Below are positions 40,185 to 50,202 of a stretch of 61,809 nt of DNA, one piece after another. Origin of the DNA: a bacterium. GTDB taxonomy: Bacteria; SZUA-79; Acidulodesulfobacterales; Acidulodesulfobacteraceae. The stretch's first letter is position 1. Each line of letters starts with the position of its first letter. Where the stretch lies: assembly GCA_021850985.1 (NCBI GenBank), contig JAJZJX010000008.1, positions 1 to 61,809 on the forward strand. The letters are read 5' to 3'. Both the position numbers and the translations under genes were made by a program. The notes under the pieces are model-generated. The model was not told the DNA's origin and did not search any database. It saw only the letters and a list, made by a program, of their open reading frames with translations.

Positions 40185-40889
40185 ATGTCGGAAAAAATAA
40201 ATAACATTTTTACCTCTATAGCAGAAGTATATGATTTCTGGGGGCACGTATTCAGTTTTGGAATCGACGGGCTTTGGCGGCTCGAAGTAGCAAAGGAAGC
40301 GGTTTCCTCGTATACCGATAATTTAGGCGGTTACAGAATTTTAGACGTCGCTACGGGAACGGGTTCTATAGCCATAGATATATCCAGAAAAGCAAAGGCC
40401 GCTAATAAAAATGTCGAAATAGTCGGCGTAGATTTTAATGCCTATATGGTCAATATCGCCGAAAATAAGATAAAAAAGAAAAAGATAAACAATATTTGCT
40501 TTAAAGTAGAGGACGCAATGGACCTTATTGAACCCGGATGCGCCTATGACGTAGTTACCGCAGGTTTTTTGCTTAGGAACGTAGACGACGTAGAAACTTT
40601 TTCCGACGAGCTGAGAAGAGTTTTAAAAAAAGGAGGCAAGTTCATTATACTGGAAATGGGCAGGCCGGAGAATAATTTCTTCAATATTTTCTTTAAAATA
40701 TATTTTATTTTTATAAGATTAATAGGTTCGCTTATCGATAAAAAAGCATATGAATGGCTTACATACAGCATACTGGCATTTGACAGGAAAAAAATGCTTA
40801 AAATACTCGGCGAAAAAGGTTTTAAAGACTTAAAAATTAAAAATCTTCCTTTCCATATCGGCTTTATAATTACCGGAATAAAAAGCTAA
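40185..40889 (+). CDS. UbiE/MenG-like quinone C-methyltransferase
   Basis: About 234 aa. Class I AdoMet fold with motif I ILDVATGTGSIAIDI (about residues 52-66), a VGVDFNAYMVNIAE motif II and GGKFIILEMGRPE; the start INNIFTSIAEVYDFWGHVFS is typical of UbiE. It methylates demethylmenaquinone or ubiquinone precursors. I use the ATG at 40185; a GTG at 40161 is in frame but has no ribosome site. First chromosomal gene beyond the island. Confidence 0.75.
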   Translation: MSEKINNIFTSIAEVYDFWGHVFSFGIDGLWRLEVAKEAVSSYTDNLGGYRILDVATGTGSIAIDISRKAKAANKNVEIVGVDFNAYMVNIAENKIKKKKINNICFKVEDAMDLIEPGCAYDVVTAGFLLRNVDDVETFSDELRRVLKKGGKFIILEMGRPENNFFNIFFKIYFIFIRLIGSLIDKKAYEWLTYSILAFDRKKMLKILGEKGFKDLKIKNLPFHIGFIITGIKS

Positions 40890-41003
40890 ATAATTTTATA
40901 TAATTATCTTTAGAAATATTAATCATAATTTTTTTAATAAGCCGCTGCAATTATGCATTATAAATAAAAATAAAAAAATAAAATAATATAGGATATAAAA
41001 ATA

Positions 41004-41032
41004 TTGACTTATGACTATTAAGTCATTATAAT
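41004..41032 (+). promoter_or_regulatory. Strong promoter with operator palindrome before the TolC operon
   Basis: TTGACT (41004-41009), 17 bp, TATAAT (41027-41032). The spacer holds the inverted repeat ATGACT-ATTA-AGTCAT (41011-41026), ideally placed for a dimeric repressor that blocks polymerase. Confidence 0.7.
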
Positions 41033-41131
41033 AAAAATATACGATGAAAAATAGCGAAAAATAAAGACTGGATAAAAATAAAAATTAATTACGCATTATA
41101 AATTAAACAAGCAAATAGATAAAATAAAATC

Positions 41132-42568
41132 ATGAAAATTAAAAGCTGCGTTAAAGATACCGATAGGAATAAATATTCGATTAAAACTATACTTATAGTC
41201 GTATTTGCCTTTGCCGCCGCTTATTTTGCGGCTTCGTTTTTATCTACTTTTGCCCCCAAAGACGCATATGCCTTTTATATTAAGCCTGTAAAGCATTCCG
41301 GCAGGCTTATTACTTTAAATCAGGCTTATATGCTTGCAGTCAATCGTAACGACACTATAAAAGCCGCAAAAGAAAGCTATTATCAGTCGTCTCTTTTAAA
41401 ATGGTCTGCCGTAGGCATGGTTTTGCCCGATATTTCGCTTAAATACACCGACCAGAGAATGCACCAAAATTCGGCTCCGGTTCCTGCCGAGTTTACCCCG
41501 CTTATGGGAAATATATTTTTGTTCTTTTTTCCCAACTACCAGTATAGTTTTACGCTGAACGAACCTTTGTTTAACGTCGGCGCTATTCCGGCTTATATGT
41601 CCGCCGAAAATACGGAAAAATCGTCCAAAATGTCCCTTAATAACGTTTCAGCAGGCACCCTTTACAACGTAGCGGCTGACTATTATACCGTTTTAAACGA
41701 TATAAGCTTAATAAAAGCAGACGGTAAAACATTTAAAGAAGCAAAGGCGCATCTTGAACTTACTACCGCAAAACTAAACGCCGGGCTTGCTATTATAACA
41801 GACCTTCTTCAGGCAAAATCTCAGTTCTACGCCGCTAAGCAGGAGCTTATAAGCGCTAAAAATAAGTTAAAATCGGATAAGGCGGCGCTTGCTTCCCTGC
41901 TTGGAGTAAGCCGCAATTTTGCAGTAACTAAACCGAAACAGCCTTTGTTTAAAAAAACCGGACTGCGCAAACTAATCGTTCTTGCATATAATAACAACCC
42001 TGCCTTAAAGTCCCTGAAATTTGCCCAAAAATCGGCGTCGGACCAGACGGCGTATTACGAATCCCAGTATATTCCCAAAATATCTTTTTCGGCTTCCTAC
42101 AACGCTTTGTCGAATGACCACTTTATTCCGCAGGGTTCTACTAATTTTTGGACGGCGGGCGCTACCTTGACTATGCCAATATTTCAAGGTGCGAACAGGA
42201 TTATTTCTATTGAAAAAACGCGTTCCGAAGCAAACCAGGCTATGTACGATAAGCTTCAGGCAAAGAGAAATCTTAAGGCTCAGGTAATATCTATGTTCTA
42301 TAACGTAAAAAGTTTAAAATCGCAGGTCGGGACTCTTCGGCACGAAGAAAAATTTGCTTCTAAAAATTTTACTCTCGTAGAAGAAGAATTTAAAGCCGGA
42401 GTCGCTACAAGCGTGGACGTAGTTACGGCGCTTGCGGAGCTTACGAGGGCGAGGCATAATCTTCTCTCGGCGAAACTCGATTATTACGAATCGGTTCTGG
42501 ATTTAAAAAGACTTATCGGTTCTTTTAAAAGAAAACTTATAGATATGAAAATCGATAAATTTAACTAA
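41132..42568 (+). CDS. TolC-family outer-membrane efflux protein
   Basis: 478 aa. Signal peptide (about residues 20-47), then two OEP repeats rich in long amphipathic helices (LITLNQAYMLAVNRNDTIKA, KAHLELTTAKLNAGLAIITD, and VVTALAELTRARHNLLSAKL). Forms a trimeric channel for export. It is followed by an HlyD-like adaptor but no pump gene. A strong operator-containing promoter lies 100 bp upstream, so expression is probably regulated by a drug, acid or metal signal. Confidence 0.88.
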   Translation: MKIKSCVKDTDRNKYSIKTILIVVFAFAAAYFAASFLSTFAPKDAYAFYIKPVKHSGRLITLNQAYMLAVNRNDTIKAAKESYYQSSLLKWSAVGMVLPDISLKYTDQRMHQNSAPVPAEFTPLMGNIFLFFFPNYQYSFTLNEPLFNVGAIPAYMSAENTEKSSKMSLNNVSAGTLYNVAADYYTVLNDISLIKADGKTFKEAKAHLELTTAKLNAGLAIITDLLQAKSQFYAAKQELISAKNKLKSDKAALASLLGVSRNFAVTKPKQPLFKKTGLRKLIVLAYNNNPALKSLKFAQKSASDQTAYYESQYIPKISFSASYNALSNDHFIPQGSTNFWTAGATLTMPIFQGANRIISIEKTRSEANQAMYDKLQAKRNLKAQVISMFYNVKSLKSQVGTLRHEEKFASKNFTLVEEEFKAGVATSVDVVTALAELTRARHNLLSAKLDYYESVLDLKRLIGSFKRKLIDMKIDKFN

Positions 42569-42627
42569 GCTTAAGATATTTTATAATTAAATAAATAACG
42601 AATAAATAATTAATCGGGTGGTTTGTA

Positions 42628-43797
42628 ATGAACGGAGAAAACGAAAAAACAGAAACGGCGCAAAACGCCGATTTAAAAGAAGCTGACAGCAAATTTACCA
42701 AAAAAAATATTATTACCGCTTCCATTATACTTTTAATAGCAATTATAGGCGGTATTTTTGTACTCAGATGGTATATTTTCGGGCTTACCCACGTATATAC
42801 CGAAGACGCGGAAGTGGACGGGCATATAATATCGATAAGCACTATGGTTCCCGGAAATATAAAAGCCGTTTACGTACATAAAAACGAAATAGTCAAAAAA
42901 GGCGAGCTGATAGCGCGCATCAACGATTCGACGTACTATCCGGAAATGCTTCAGGCTAAAGAAAATTATAAACTCGCAAAGGCAAAATTATTCAGCGCCG
43001 GCGGAGCGGTAGGGCAATTTATAGGAAACTCCTATAACTCTTACTATATTGACAGACTGTCTTATACGACCGCTTTGGCAAATCTCCATAAAGCCAAATT
43101 GTCGTATATACTTGCCAAGAAAAATTACCTTAGGGGACTTGCCCTTCTAAATAAACAGTTTATAACAAAAGAACAGTTCGATACCCTTAACACCCAGTAT
43201 CTAATTTCAAGGCAGGCGCTTATATCCGCCGAATCCGCACTCGGAACCGCAAGAAGAAATTACGTAGAATCAAGATATATAAAGAGCGTGTCATACGCAA
43301 ACAAATTGACGACGCTTATTCCTTTAAGAAAGGCGGTTAAGGTAGCCGAAGCGGCTTATAAAGTAGCTCTCGCCAATTACAAAAATACTTTTATCTATTC
43401 TCCTATAAACGGCTTAGTTACGGAAAAAATGTCTTATGCCGGCGAATATGTTACGCCCGGTACGCCGATAGTTATGGAAAATAATTTGAGGCGCGTATGG
43501 GTTACCGCAAACGTAAAAGAAACAGTTATAGGAAACGTTAAAAAAGGCGATCCTGTTTCGATTACCGTAGATTCCTTTCCGGGGAAAGTTTTTAAAGGCG
43601 CGGTTAAATTCGTAGGTTCGGTTACTACTTCTAAATTTGCTTTAATTCCTACGAATAATCCTTCGGGAACTTTTACAAAAGTAACGCATAGGCTTCCCGT
43701 AAGAATTCAGATATTAAACGATAAAAATCATCTTTTAAAGCCTGGCATGATGGTAGAAGTAACTATAAATACGGCTAAAAAAACCGGGACAAAATAA
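42628..43797 (+). CDS. HlyD/EmrA-type membrane fusion protein
   Basis: 389 aa. One membrane helix at about 28-48 (IITASIILLIAIIGGIFVLR), a lipoyl/barrel-sandwich half (VDGHIISISTMVPGNIKAVY), a long helical hairpin (AKLSYILAKKNYLRGLALLN), the second half lipoyl domain near residue 245 and a beta barrel. Links an inner-membrane pump to TolC. Ribosome site GGGTGG. The usual MFS or ABC partner is absent here, so it must be encoded elsewhere. Confidence 0.88.
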   Translation: MNGENEKTETAQNADLKEADSKFTKKNIITASIILLIAIIGGIFVLRWYIFGLTHVYTEDAEVDGHIISISTMVPGNIKAVYVHKNEIVKKGELIARINDSTYYPEMLQAKENYKLAKAKLFSAGGAVGQFIGNSYNSYYIDRLSYTTALANLHKAKLSYILAKKNYLRGLALLNKQFITKEQFDTLNTQYLISRQALISAESALGTARRNYVESRYIKSVSYANKLTTLIPLRKAVKVAEAAYKVALANYKNTFIYSPINGLVTEKMSYAGEYVTPGTPIVMENNLRRVWVTANVKETVIGNVKKGDPVSITVDSFPGKVFKGAVKFVGSVTTSKFALIPTNNPSGTFTKVTHRLPVRIQILNDKNHLLKPGMMVEVTINTAKKTGTK

Positions 43798-43832
43798 AGG
43801 AAGAAAATAAATACTTTTAGGAGATGCCCTAT

Positions 43833-44255
43833 ATGAAAATTAAAACTGCAGGAACTGTTAAAAAAAATAAATCAATATTTAATTTTGCTCCTTATATATT
43901 TATAGCTTTTGCGTGCTTGTTTTTTTTAAGCCCGAATTTATTTATGCCCAAAACAGCATACTCATATAATAATTCGCAGGGCAAATATCTTTTTCATTAT
44001 TATAACTGCGACGATTGCCATTCCGTTAACGGTGTCGGCGGCAGCCTTGGACCGTCGCTTTCTAATTACGGAAATATGGTACCGGATTTTAACTGGACGG
44101 TACAGCAGATTAAACATCCGAATTCTCACTTTAAGAGAGGCGATAAAATAAGTATTCAAGGTAAAACTTATTACGTTATTATGCCGTCTTATAACTATAT
44201 ACCTCAATATGAAGTAAACGAATTGGCTTCTTATCTGGAATCGTTAAAGAAATAA
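43833..44255 (+). CDS. Exported mono-heme cytochrome c
   Basis: About 140 aa. Membrane or signal segment (about 17-40), then a class I cytochrome c domain with heme motif CDDCH (in YYNCDDCHSVNG) and a distal methionine in YYVIMPSYNYIP. I take the ATG at 43833, because AGGAG lies 9 nt before it; the ATG at 43824 would be directly after that site. Probably a periplasmic electron carrier. Confidence 0.85.
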   Translation: MKIKTAGTVKKNKSIFNFAPYIFIAFACLFFLSPNLFMPKTAYSYNNSQGKYLFHYYNCDDCHSVNGVGGSLGPSLSNYGNMVPDFNWTVQQIKHPNSHFKRGDKISIQGKTYYVIMPSYNYIPQYEVNELASYLESLKK

Positions 44256-44261
44256 TGAAAA

Positions 44262-45197
44262 TTAATTTTTCGGCGGCTGAGCCGTGCTATTAATATTAAT
44301 ATTTTTATTGTTGCCGCCTGAGCCGTTATTGCCGTTAATCATGTTAATCATATCTGTATTCTCAATCTGCAGGCCGTTTTTAAATACGAGGTTAGTCCAC
44401 GGATAAGTTAAATCTATATCATATTCCGCAAATTTTTTCGCAATTTCAAAATTTATGTCGCTTATGACGTAATGCCTTCTTATAGGGGACTGTATCCAGA
44501 CTATAAGTTCAAGGTCGAACGAAGACGAGCCGAATCCCACAAACCATACGGAAGGCTTGGGTTCTCTCAAAACTTCAACATTTTCATCGGCTATTTCAAG
44601 CAAAACTTTTTTTGCGAGGTCTAATTTAGATGCGGTTTCTTCTATTCCCAGAGGTATATGCAGCCTTATTTTAGGGTCTTTGTGCGACCAGTTTATAACG
44701 TTGGACGTTATAAAATTAGAATTGGGAACTATTATAGATATATTATCCCTTGTCGTTATAGTCGTGCTTCTTGCCCTTATATCGCTTACTATGCCGTCGT
44801 ATCCCGCAACTTCGACGTATTCGCCTTCTTTTATAGGTTTTTCAAACAAAATAATTATGCCGGAAATGAAGTTGCTTATAATATTCTGCATTCCGAAACC
44901 TATGCCGAGTCCGATGACGCCGGCAAGAAAAGCCAGCGAACTTAAGTTTATGCCTAAAACTTGAAATGCAATAAAAAAGCCGATTATTAAAATTATATAT
45001 TTGATAAACCTTGTTACGGTTTTTACGAAGGATTTGTTTATCGTCCTGTTTTTTCTAAATTCTTTTTTGACGATATATGCGAATAAAAAAGCTATTAAAT
45101 ACGACGCCAGTATTATTATTAAGGATAGAATTATAGACAAAAGCCTTATTTTATTGCCGTCTATCGTATAAACTTTGTCCCTTAAAAATTCAAACAT
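44262..45197 (-). CDS. MscS-family mechanosensitive channel
   Basis: 311 aa. Three N-terminal membrane helices (about 20-110) with the pore helix LGIGFGMQNIISNFISGIII, the beta domain VEVAGYDGIVSDIRARSTTI and a C-terminal alpha/beta cage. Releases solutes on hypoosmotic shock. The last 25 residues are a Gly/Asn-rich tail (NGNNGSGGNNKNINI). The 3' end faces the cytochrome gene, convergent. Confidence 0.88.
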   Translation of the reverse strand: MFEFLRDKVYTIDGNKIRLLSIILSLIIILASYLIAFLFAYIVKKEFRKNRTINKSFVKTVTRFIKYIILIIGFFIAFQVLGINLSSLAFLAGVIGLGIGFGMQNIISNFISGIIILFEKPIKEGEYVEVAGYDGIVSDIRARSTTITTRDNISIIVPNSNFITSNVINWSHKDPKIRLHIPLGIEETASKLDLAKKVLLEIADENVEVLREPKPSVWFVGFGSSSFDLELIVWIQSPIRRHYVISDINFEIAKKFAEYDIDLTYPWTNLVFKNGLQIENTDMINMINGNNGSGGNNKNININSTAQPPKN

Positions 45198-45359
45198 AAT
45201 ATAAATATTTATCCTGCTTATTATAAATTATAGTTATTTTTTTCTACACGATATATTATAATATATAAATCAAAATTTAAAAACGGTAAAATTAAACGGT
45301 AATCCTGCAATAATTTTGTGACGGGACAGAATAATTCAATATAAAAATTATTAACGATA

Positions 45360-46448
45360 ATGATAAAAAGAAGAAAAACGCGGACGATAAAAATAGGCGG
45401 AGTCGCCGTAGGCTCCGAAGCTCCGGTCAGCGTGCAGTCTATGACCAATACGCTTACCGAGGATTCCGCCGCTACCGTAAAGCAGATAAAAAATTTAGAA
45501 AGCTATAACTGCGAAATAGTGAGGGTATCGGTAAATACGGCTTTTGCAGCGGAATCTTTAAAAGAAATCATAAAAAACGTAAAAGTCCCTATAGTAGCGG
45601 ATATTCATTTTGACCACAGGCTTGCGCTTGCCTCGCTGGAAGCCGGAGCCGCCGGTTTAAGAATTAATCCGGGAAATATAGGCGGAAGGCAAAAAGTAAA
45701 AGAGGTCGTAAGCGCCTGCAAAGACAAAAACGTGCCGATAAGAATAGGCGTTAATTCAGGGTCTTTAGAAAAAGGCGTGCTGGATAAAAACGGAGGAGAT
45801 TTTGCCGCCGCAATGGTCGAAAGCGGCTTGAAACACATTAAAATATTGGAAGACGAATCGTTTTACGATATCAAAATTTCTTTAAAATCAACGGACGTTT
45901 TGACTACTGTAAAAGGGTATAAGCTTTTAGCCGAAAAAACGGATTATCCTTTTCATATAGGCATAACCGAAGCGGGAACGGTATTTTCCGGAGCCATAAA
46001 ATCGGGAGTAGGACTCGGCATACTGCTTTACGAAGGTTTAGGGGACACTATAAGGGTTTCGCTCAGCGACGACCCCGTTATGGAGGTCATCGCCGGTTAT
46101 AATATACTCAGGGATTTAGGTTTAAGGCATGGCGGAGTTCAGCTTATGTCCTGTCCTACGTGCGCTAGAACGGAAATAGACATCGTAAACATAGCTAAAA
46201 AATTCGAAAAGATTTCTGCTAAAATAAAATCAGACATAAAGGTAGCGATAATGGGCTGCGTAGTAAACGGACCCGGAGAATCCAAGCATGCCGACGTCGG
46301 CATCGCCGGAGGCAGGGAAAAATCCGTTTTGTTTTCAAAAGGAAAAGTTATAGGAAAATTCGATAATGAAGATATATTAAATGCGTTAATAAGCCAGATA
46401 GAAAGCATAACGGGCGAAAAAATAGATTATAACGACGACGAAGATTAG
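45360..46448 (+). CDS. ispG: 4-hydroxy-3-methylbut-2-enyl-diphosphate synthase (IspG)
   Basis: 362 aa, the standard bacterial length. TIM-barrel start with VQSMTNTLTEDSAATVKQIK, SCPTCARTEIDIVNIAK carrying two Fe-S cysteines and GCVVNGPGESKHADVGIAGG carrying the third. Makes HMBPP in the MEP isoprenoid pathway with a [4Fe-4S] cluster. Upstream start has only a weak ribosome site. It is followed after 87 bp by proS. Confidence 0.96.
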   Translation: MIKRRKTRTIKIGGVAVGSEAPVSVQSMTNTLTEDSAATVKQIKNLESYNCEIVRVSVNTAFAAESLKEIIKNVKVPIVADIHFDHRLALASLEAGAAGLRINPGNIGGRQKVKEVVSACKDKNVPIRIGVNSGSLEKGVLDKNGGDFAAAMVESGLKHIKILEDESFYDIKISLKSTDVLTTVKGYKLLAEKTDYPFHIGITEAGTVFSGAIKSGVGLGILLYEGLGDTIRVSLSDDPVMEVIAGYNILRDLGLRHGGVQLMSCPTCARTEIDIVNIAKKFEKISAKIKSDIKVAIMGCVVNGPGESKHADVGIAGGREKSVLFSKGKVIGKFDNEDILNALISQIESITGEKIDYNDDED

Positions 46449-46535
46449 TAGTTTAAATTAAGAAACTAAATAAATTACAAAGAAAACGTTAATAATTTAT
46501 AAAATCAAATAATTTTAAATATAAAGGAGTCTATA

Positions 46536-48302
46536 GTGCGGTATTCAAATTTTTTTATTCCTTCTTTAAAAGAAGACCCGAAAGAAGCAGTTCTTAAAAG
46601 CCACAAACTGCTGTTAAGGGCGGGTTACGTAAGGCAGTTGTCGGGCGGAATATATACATACCTTCCTCTCGGCTTAAAGAGCCTCCGCAAACTGGAAGAT
46701 ATAATAAGACGGGAGATGAATTCGGCGGGCGCCGTGGAACTTTCAATGCCTTTCGTTCAGCCGCTGGAAATTTGGAAAGAGTCTGGAAGGGACGAAGATT
46801 ACGGCAAAGAACTTCTTCGTTTTAAAGACAGGCAGGACAGAGACTTTTGCTTAGCTCCTACCTACGAAGAGGTTATTACGGATTTGGTTAAAAAAAACGT
46901 AAAGTCGTATAAGGAACTCCCCCTGACTCTTTATCAGATACATCTTAAATTCAGGGACGAGATGCGTCCGAGATTCGGACTTATGCGCGCAAAAGAGTTT
47001 ATTATGAAAGACGCTTACAGTTTCGACGCCGACGAAAAAGGATTAGACGAAAGCTATAAAAAAATGAAGCATGCTTATGAAAATATATTTAAAAGATTAG
47101 GGTTCGATTTTAAATTTATTAAAGCCGAGGCCGGTGAAATCGGAGGAAATTATTCGGAAGAGCTTATGGTTTTTTCGGAATACGGCGAAGACAAAATAGT
47201 AATATGCGACAACTGCGGCTATGCGGCTTCAATCGACGAAGCCGAATCCGTTTCCGATTATAACGGTCCGCTTGATTCGTGCAGACAGCCGAGAATGACC
47301 AAACTTTCCACTCCCGATAAAAAATCGGTGGAAGAGGTAGCCGAATACCTTAAAGTTGACAAAACCTGTTTTGCCAAGACTATAATATATGAATCAGAAA
47401 TAGGTTTTATTGCGGCGTTAGTAAGGGGCGACAGGGAAATAAACGAACGCAAACTAAAAAAAGCGGTAAAAATTAAAAATCTGTTTCTTGCAAAAGAGCG
47501 GGACGTAGAAAAAATAACCGGAGCGCCTTGCGGTTTTGCCGGACCTTTCGGTTTAAAAAAGCAAAACGGCAATATAGGCGATACCGGCGGAGATATAAAA
47601 GCCGATGCCGCCGGCAATATATTGATAGTAATAGACGAAGAGATTAACAATTCGGAATACTGGATTACCGGCGCCAACGAAAAAGACTGGCATATGGCAA
47701 ACGTTAAACCCGGACGCGATTTTAATTTCGATATTGCTGCAGACATAAGAAGCGTGCAGTCCGGCGATAAATGCGTAAAATGCCAGGGGATATTAAACGT
47801 AAAAAATGCAATTGAACTCGGTCATATATTTAAACTCGGAGAAAAATATTCAAAAGCTTTAAGCGCAAAATTTCTCGACGAGAAAGGAGAATATAAATAT
47901 TTCGTCATGGGCTGTTACGGAATAGGCGTCGGCAGAACTATGCAGACGCTCGTCGAAGTATTCTCCGACGAAAACGGCATCAACCTTCCCGTTTCCGTAA
48001 GTCCTTTTGCGTTAGCCGTAGTCAATCTTAACGTAAACGACGAAAAGATTACCGAAATTTCCGAAAAAATTTACGAGGATTTAACCTCTATTGGAGCTGA
48101 CGTCCTTTACGACGACAGAAAGCTGTCCGCCGGCATTAAACTTAAAGATATCGATCTTATCGGAATTCCTTTTAAAATAGTCATAGGAAACAGAACCGTT
48201 AAAGAAAACAAATATGAACTCGAAATAAAAAAAGACTCATCAAAAGAAATATTCGAGAGTCTCGACGCTTTATACTCAAGAATTAAGGAACTGGTTTTTT
48301 AA
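46536..48302 (+). CDS. proS: Prolyl-tRNA synthetase
   Basis: 588 aa, bacterial-type with the INS editing domain. Class II motifs are visible: LRKLEDIIRREMNSAGAVEL (motif 1), FRDEMRPRFGLMRAKEFIMK (motif 2) and GCYGIGVGRTMQTLVEV (motif 3), and the anticodon-binding domain at the C-terminus. The INS domain covers about residues 225-390. GTG start with AAAGGAG site. A strong hairpin follows its stop. Confidence 0.97.
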   Translation: MRYSNFFIPSLKEDPKEAVLKSHKLLLRAGYVRQLSGGIYTYLPLGLKSLRKLEDIIRREMNSAGAVELSMPFVQPLEIWKESGRDEDYGKELLRFKDRQDRDFCLAPTYEEVITDLVKKNVKSYKELPLTLYQIHLKFRDEMRPRFGLMRAKEFIMKDAYSFDADEKGLDESYKKMKHAYENIFKRLGFDFKFIKAEAGEIGGNYSEELMVFSEYGEDKIVICDNCGYAASIDEAESVSDYNGPLDSCRQPRMTKLSTPDKKSVEEVAEYLKVDKTCFAKTIIYESEIGFIAALVRGDREINERKLKKAVKIKNLFLAKERDVEKITGAPCGFAGPFGLKKQNGNIGDTGGDIKADAAGNILIVIDEEINNSEYWITGANEKDWHMANVKPGRDFNFDIAADIRSVQSGDKCVKCQGILNVKNAIELGHIFKLGEKYSKALSAKFLDEKGEYKYFVMGCYGIGVGRTMQTLVEVFSDENGINLPVSVSPFALAVVNLNVNDEKITEISEKIYEDLTSIGADVLYDDRKLSAGIKLKDIDLIGIPFKIVIGNRTVKENKYELEIKKDSSKEIFESLDALYSRIKELVF

Positions 48303-48306
48303 AAAA

Positions 48307-48346
48307 AAGCCTAAAAAGACTTGAAAAATTTTATCTTTTTAGGCTT
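48307..48346 (+). terminator. Terminator after proS
   Basis: AAGCCTAAAAAGA (48307-48319) pairs with TCTTTTTAGGCTT (48334-48346) around a 14-nt loop, with flanking A and T runs on both strands, so it can serve proS and the convergent zinc-ribbon gene. Confidence 0.8.
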
Positions 48347-48398
48347 TAATATATTATATTAACTTTTTTCAATTCGGACGAACCGCCCGTTTTTATGC

Positions 48399-48620
48399 TC
48401 AGCCGAAACCGCTGCTGTATCCGCCGCCCCCGCACGAACCGCCGGACGATCCGTAGCCGGAATCGTATCCGCTTCCGCAGCTGCTGAATGAGCTGACTCT
48501 TTTTACCGGCTTTTCCGCGCCGCATATCGGACATTTTATATCTTCCGGTTTATCGCTGAGTCTTTGATAAACTTCAAATATTTTTCCGCATTTTTTACAT
48601 TCGTATTCGTATATAGGCAT
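48399..48620 (-). CDS. FmdB-type zinc ribbon protein
   Basis: 73 aa. N-terminal MPIYEYECKKCGKIFEVYQR with two CxxC pairs (Cys8/Cys11 and Cys30/Cys33: IKCPICGAEKP), then a Gly/Ser/Tyr-rich tail (SGYGSSGGSCGGGGYSSG). This is the FmdB/CxxC_CxxC_SSSS family of putative regulators. AAAGGAGGG ribosome site. Confidence 0.85.
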   Translation of the reverse strand: MPIYEYECKKCGKIFEVYQRLSDKPEDIKCPICGAEKPVKRVSSFSSCGSGYDSGYGSSGGSCGGGGYSSGFG

Positions 48621-48731
48621 ATTAACAATTTCCCTCCTTTTATAACTTTTTAATGCGCCGTAATTTTTATTTTAATTTATCGTATTTATATTATACCATA
48701 TTTATAGGTTTATTGCGAGTATCTCTTTAAA

Positions 48732-50141
48732 TTAAAGCGTCCCCGTAACGAGTTTTATATAATATTTATCGGTATTGAGCTTGAATAACGTGTTTAGATA
48801 ATTTAATTTAGCTGCCTTATATTCGTCGAGAGTTCTGTCTAAATTAATTAAAGTCGTCATACCGGCTTTGTACCTGTTAGTCGTAATTCTAAGAGTCTGC
48901 TTGGCATTTAATGCGGCAAGCTTGGCGACGCCGGTGTTAATCAAGTCTGTTTTATACTGCAGATATGCTTTTCTGACCTGCATTTTAATTTTATCCCTTA
49001 AAAGCCCCTGATATTCAAGCATCGTGTTGTATGAACTTTTAGATTTCTGCAGATTATTATAGTCGTATAGCCCGGAAAAAATATTGAAATGCAGCATAAC
49101 CGTGAATGCATAGCTGTAAGAATCGTCGGGATGTATAGCCGGTCCGTTGCTGAAATAGTCGTATCCGGCGACTAATTTCGGGAAAAATTTACCGTAAGCT
49201 GATTTAACTCCCAATTCCATATTTTTTTTGTTAAGCAGAAGCGCTTTATAATCCGGTCTTTTTCTAAATGCCGTTTTTTGCATAGACGCTATACTTAGAT
49301 TTTTTCTTATCGGACTATTTTTCAGTTTGCTTGTAATTACGTAGTTAGAATTTATAGGAAGCCCTATCGTTATATTTAAAAAATATTTTGCCAGCCTGTA
49401 ATTTTTTTCGGCTGACGCCAGCTTTTCTTTCATTTTTGCAACTTCCACTTTTGCCCTTAATACGTCGGAAGATACCACCTGTCCGGCTTTAAATAAATTT
49501 TCGGATAGAGTTTTATAATTTTCTGCCGTTTTCAGCATGCTTTTCATTAAACCGACGTATTTTTTAGACAGTATAACCGAATAATAAGCTTTTGCTACGC
49601 CGTATAAAACTTTCTGTTTAGCTTCGCTTAATCCTTTTTTTACGGACTGCATATGAAGCAGAGCCCTTTTGTATCCGAAATATATTTCTCCGCCCATAAA
49701 TATAGGCTGTTCTATTGAAAACTCCGATTCGTAATTATGTATCATCCCCGGATTATTTAAAAAACTTGGACTGAAATACGATTGAACGTTCTGATTTGTC
49801 AATATTCTCTGATTCAGAACGTTTCCGAAAGCATATAAAGGATTGTCGGTGTTCATATAAATTTCGTCGAAATTAATTTTTGGAAAAAAACCGCTCATAG
49901 CTTCATTTTTCTCATATCCGGCGCCGTTAAGTTTAATTTTTTCCAATCTTAGCATTTTGTTGTATTTTAACGCATATATAAACGCCTGATTTATCGATAT
50001 ATCAGGTTCGATAGCCGCTTTAAATGCAAACGCGTTTTTTGAAAATTTCGACGGCATTAAAGGCATAAACAGAAAAACCGACAAAAAAACCGTAAAAATA
50101 ATCTTTTTGTTTTTATATATTTTAATTTTATTCATATTCAT
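48732..50141 (-). CDS. TolC-family outer-membrane efflux protein (second)
   Basis: 469 aa with signal peptide (about 14-40) and two OEP repeats (QAFIYALKYNKMLRLEKIKL, KLAALNAKQTLRITTNRYKA). Distinct from the TolC protein at 41132. It follows an ArsR-type regulator on the same strand, so the pair probably forms a metal- or sulfur-regulated operon. No pump gene is nearby. Convergent with the zinc-ribbon gene region. Confidence 0.85.
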   Translation of the reverse strand: MNMNKIKIYKNKKIIFTVFLSVFLFMPLMPSKFSKNAFAFKAAIEPDISINQAFIYALKYNKMLRLEKIKLNGAGYEKNEAMSGFFPKINFDEIYMNTDNPLYAFGNVLNQRILTNQNVQSYFSPSFLNNPGMIHNYESEFSIEQPIFMGGEIYFGYKRALLHMQSVKKGLSEAKQKVLYGVAKAYYSVILSKKYVGLMKSMLKTAENYKTLSENLFKAGQVVSSDVLRAKVEVAKMKEKLASAEKNYRLAKYFLNITIGLPINSNYVITSKLKNSPIRKNLSIASMQKTAFRKRPDYKALLLNKKNMELGVKSAYGKFFPKLVAGYDYFSNGPAIHPDDSYSYAFTVMLHFNIFSGLYDYNNLQKSKSSYNTMLEYQGLLRDKIKMQVRKAYLQYKTDLINTGVAKLAALNAKQTLRITTNRYKAGMTTLINLDRTLDEYKAAKLNYLNTLFKLNTDKYYIKLVTGTL

Positions 50142-50202
50142 ATATATTAATAATTATATATTTAACGTATTAAATATTTGTAAATTATATTAATTTTATT
50201 TT

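Noticed and set aside
47258-47746. 162-codon minus-strand frame inside proS
   Set aside because: Serine/phenylalanine-rich shadow of a clearly real synthetase; no start signal.
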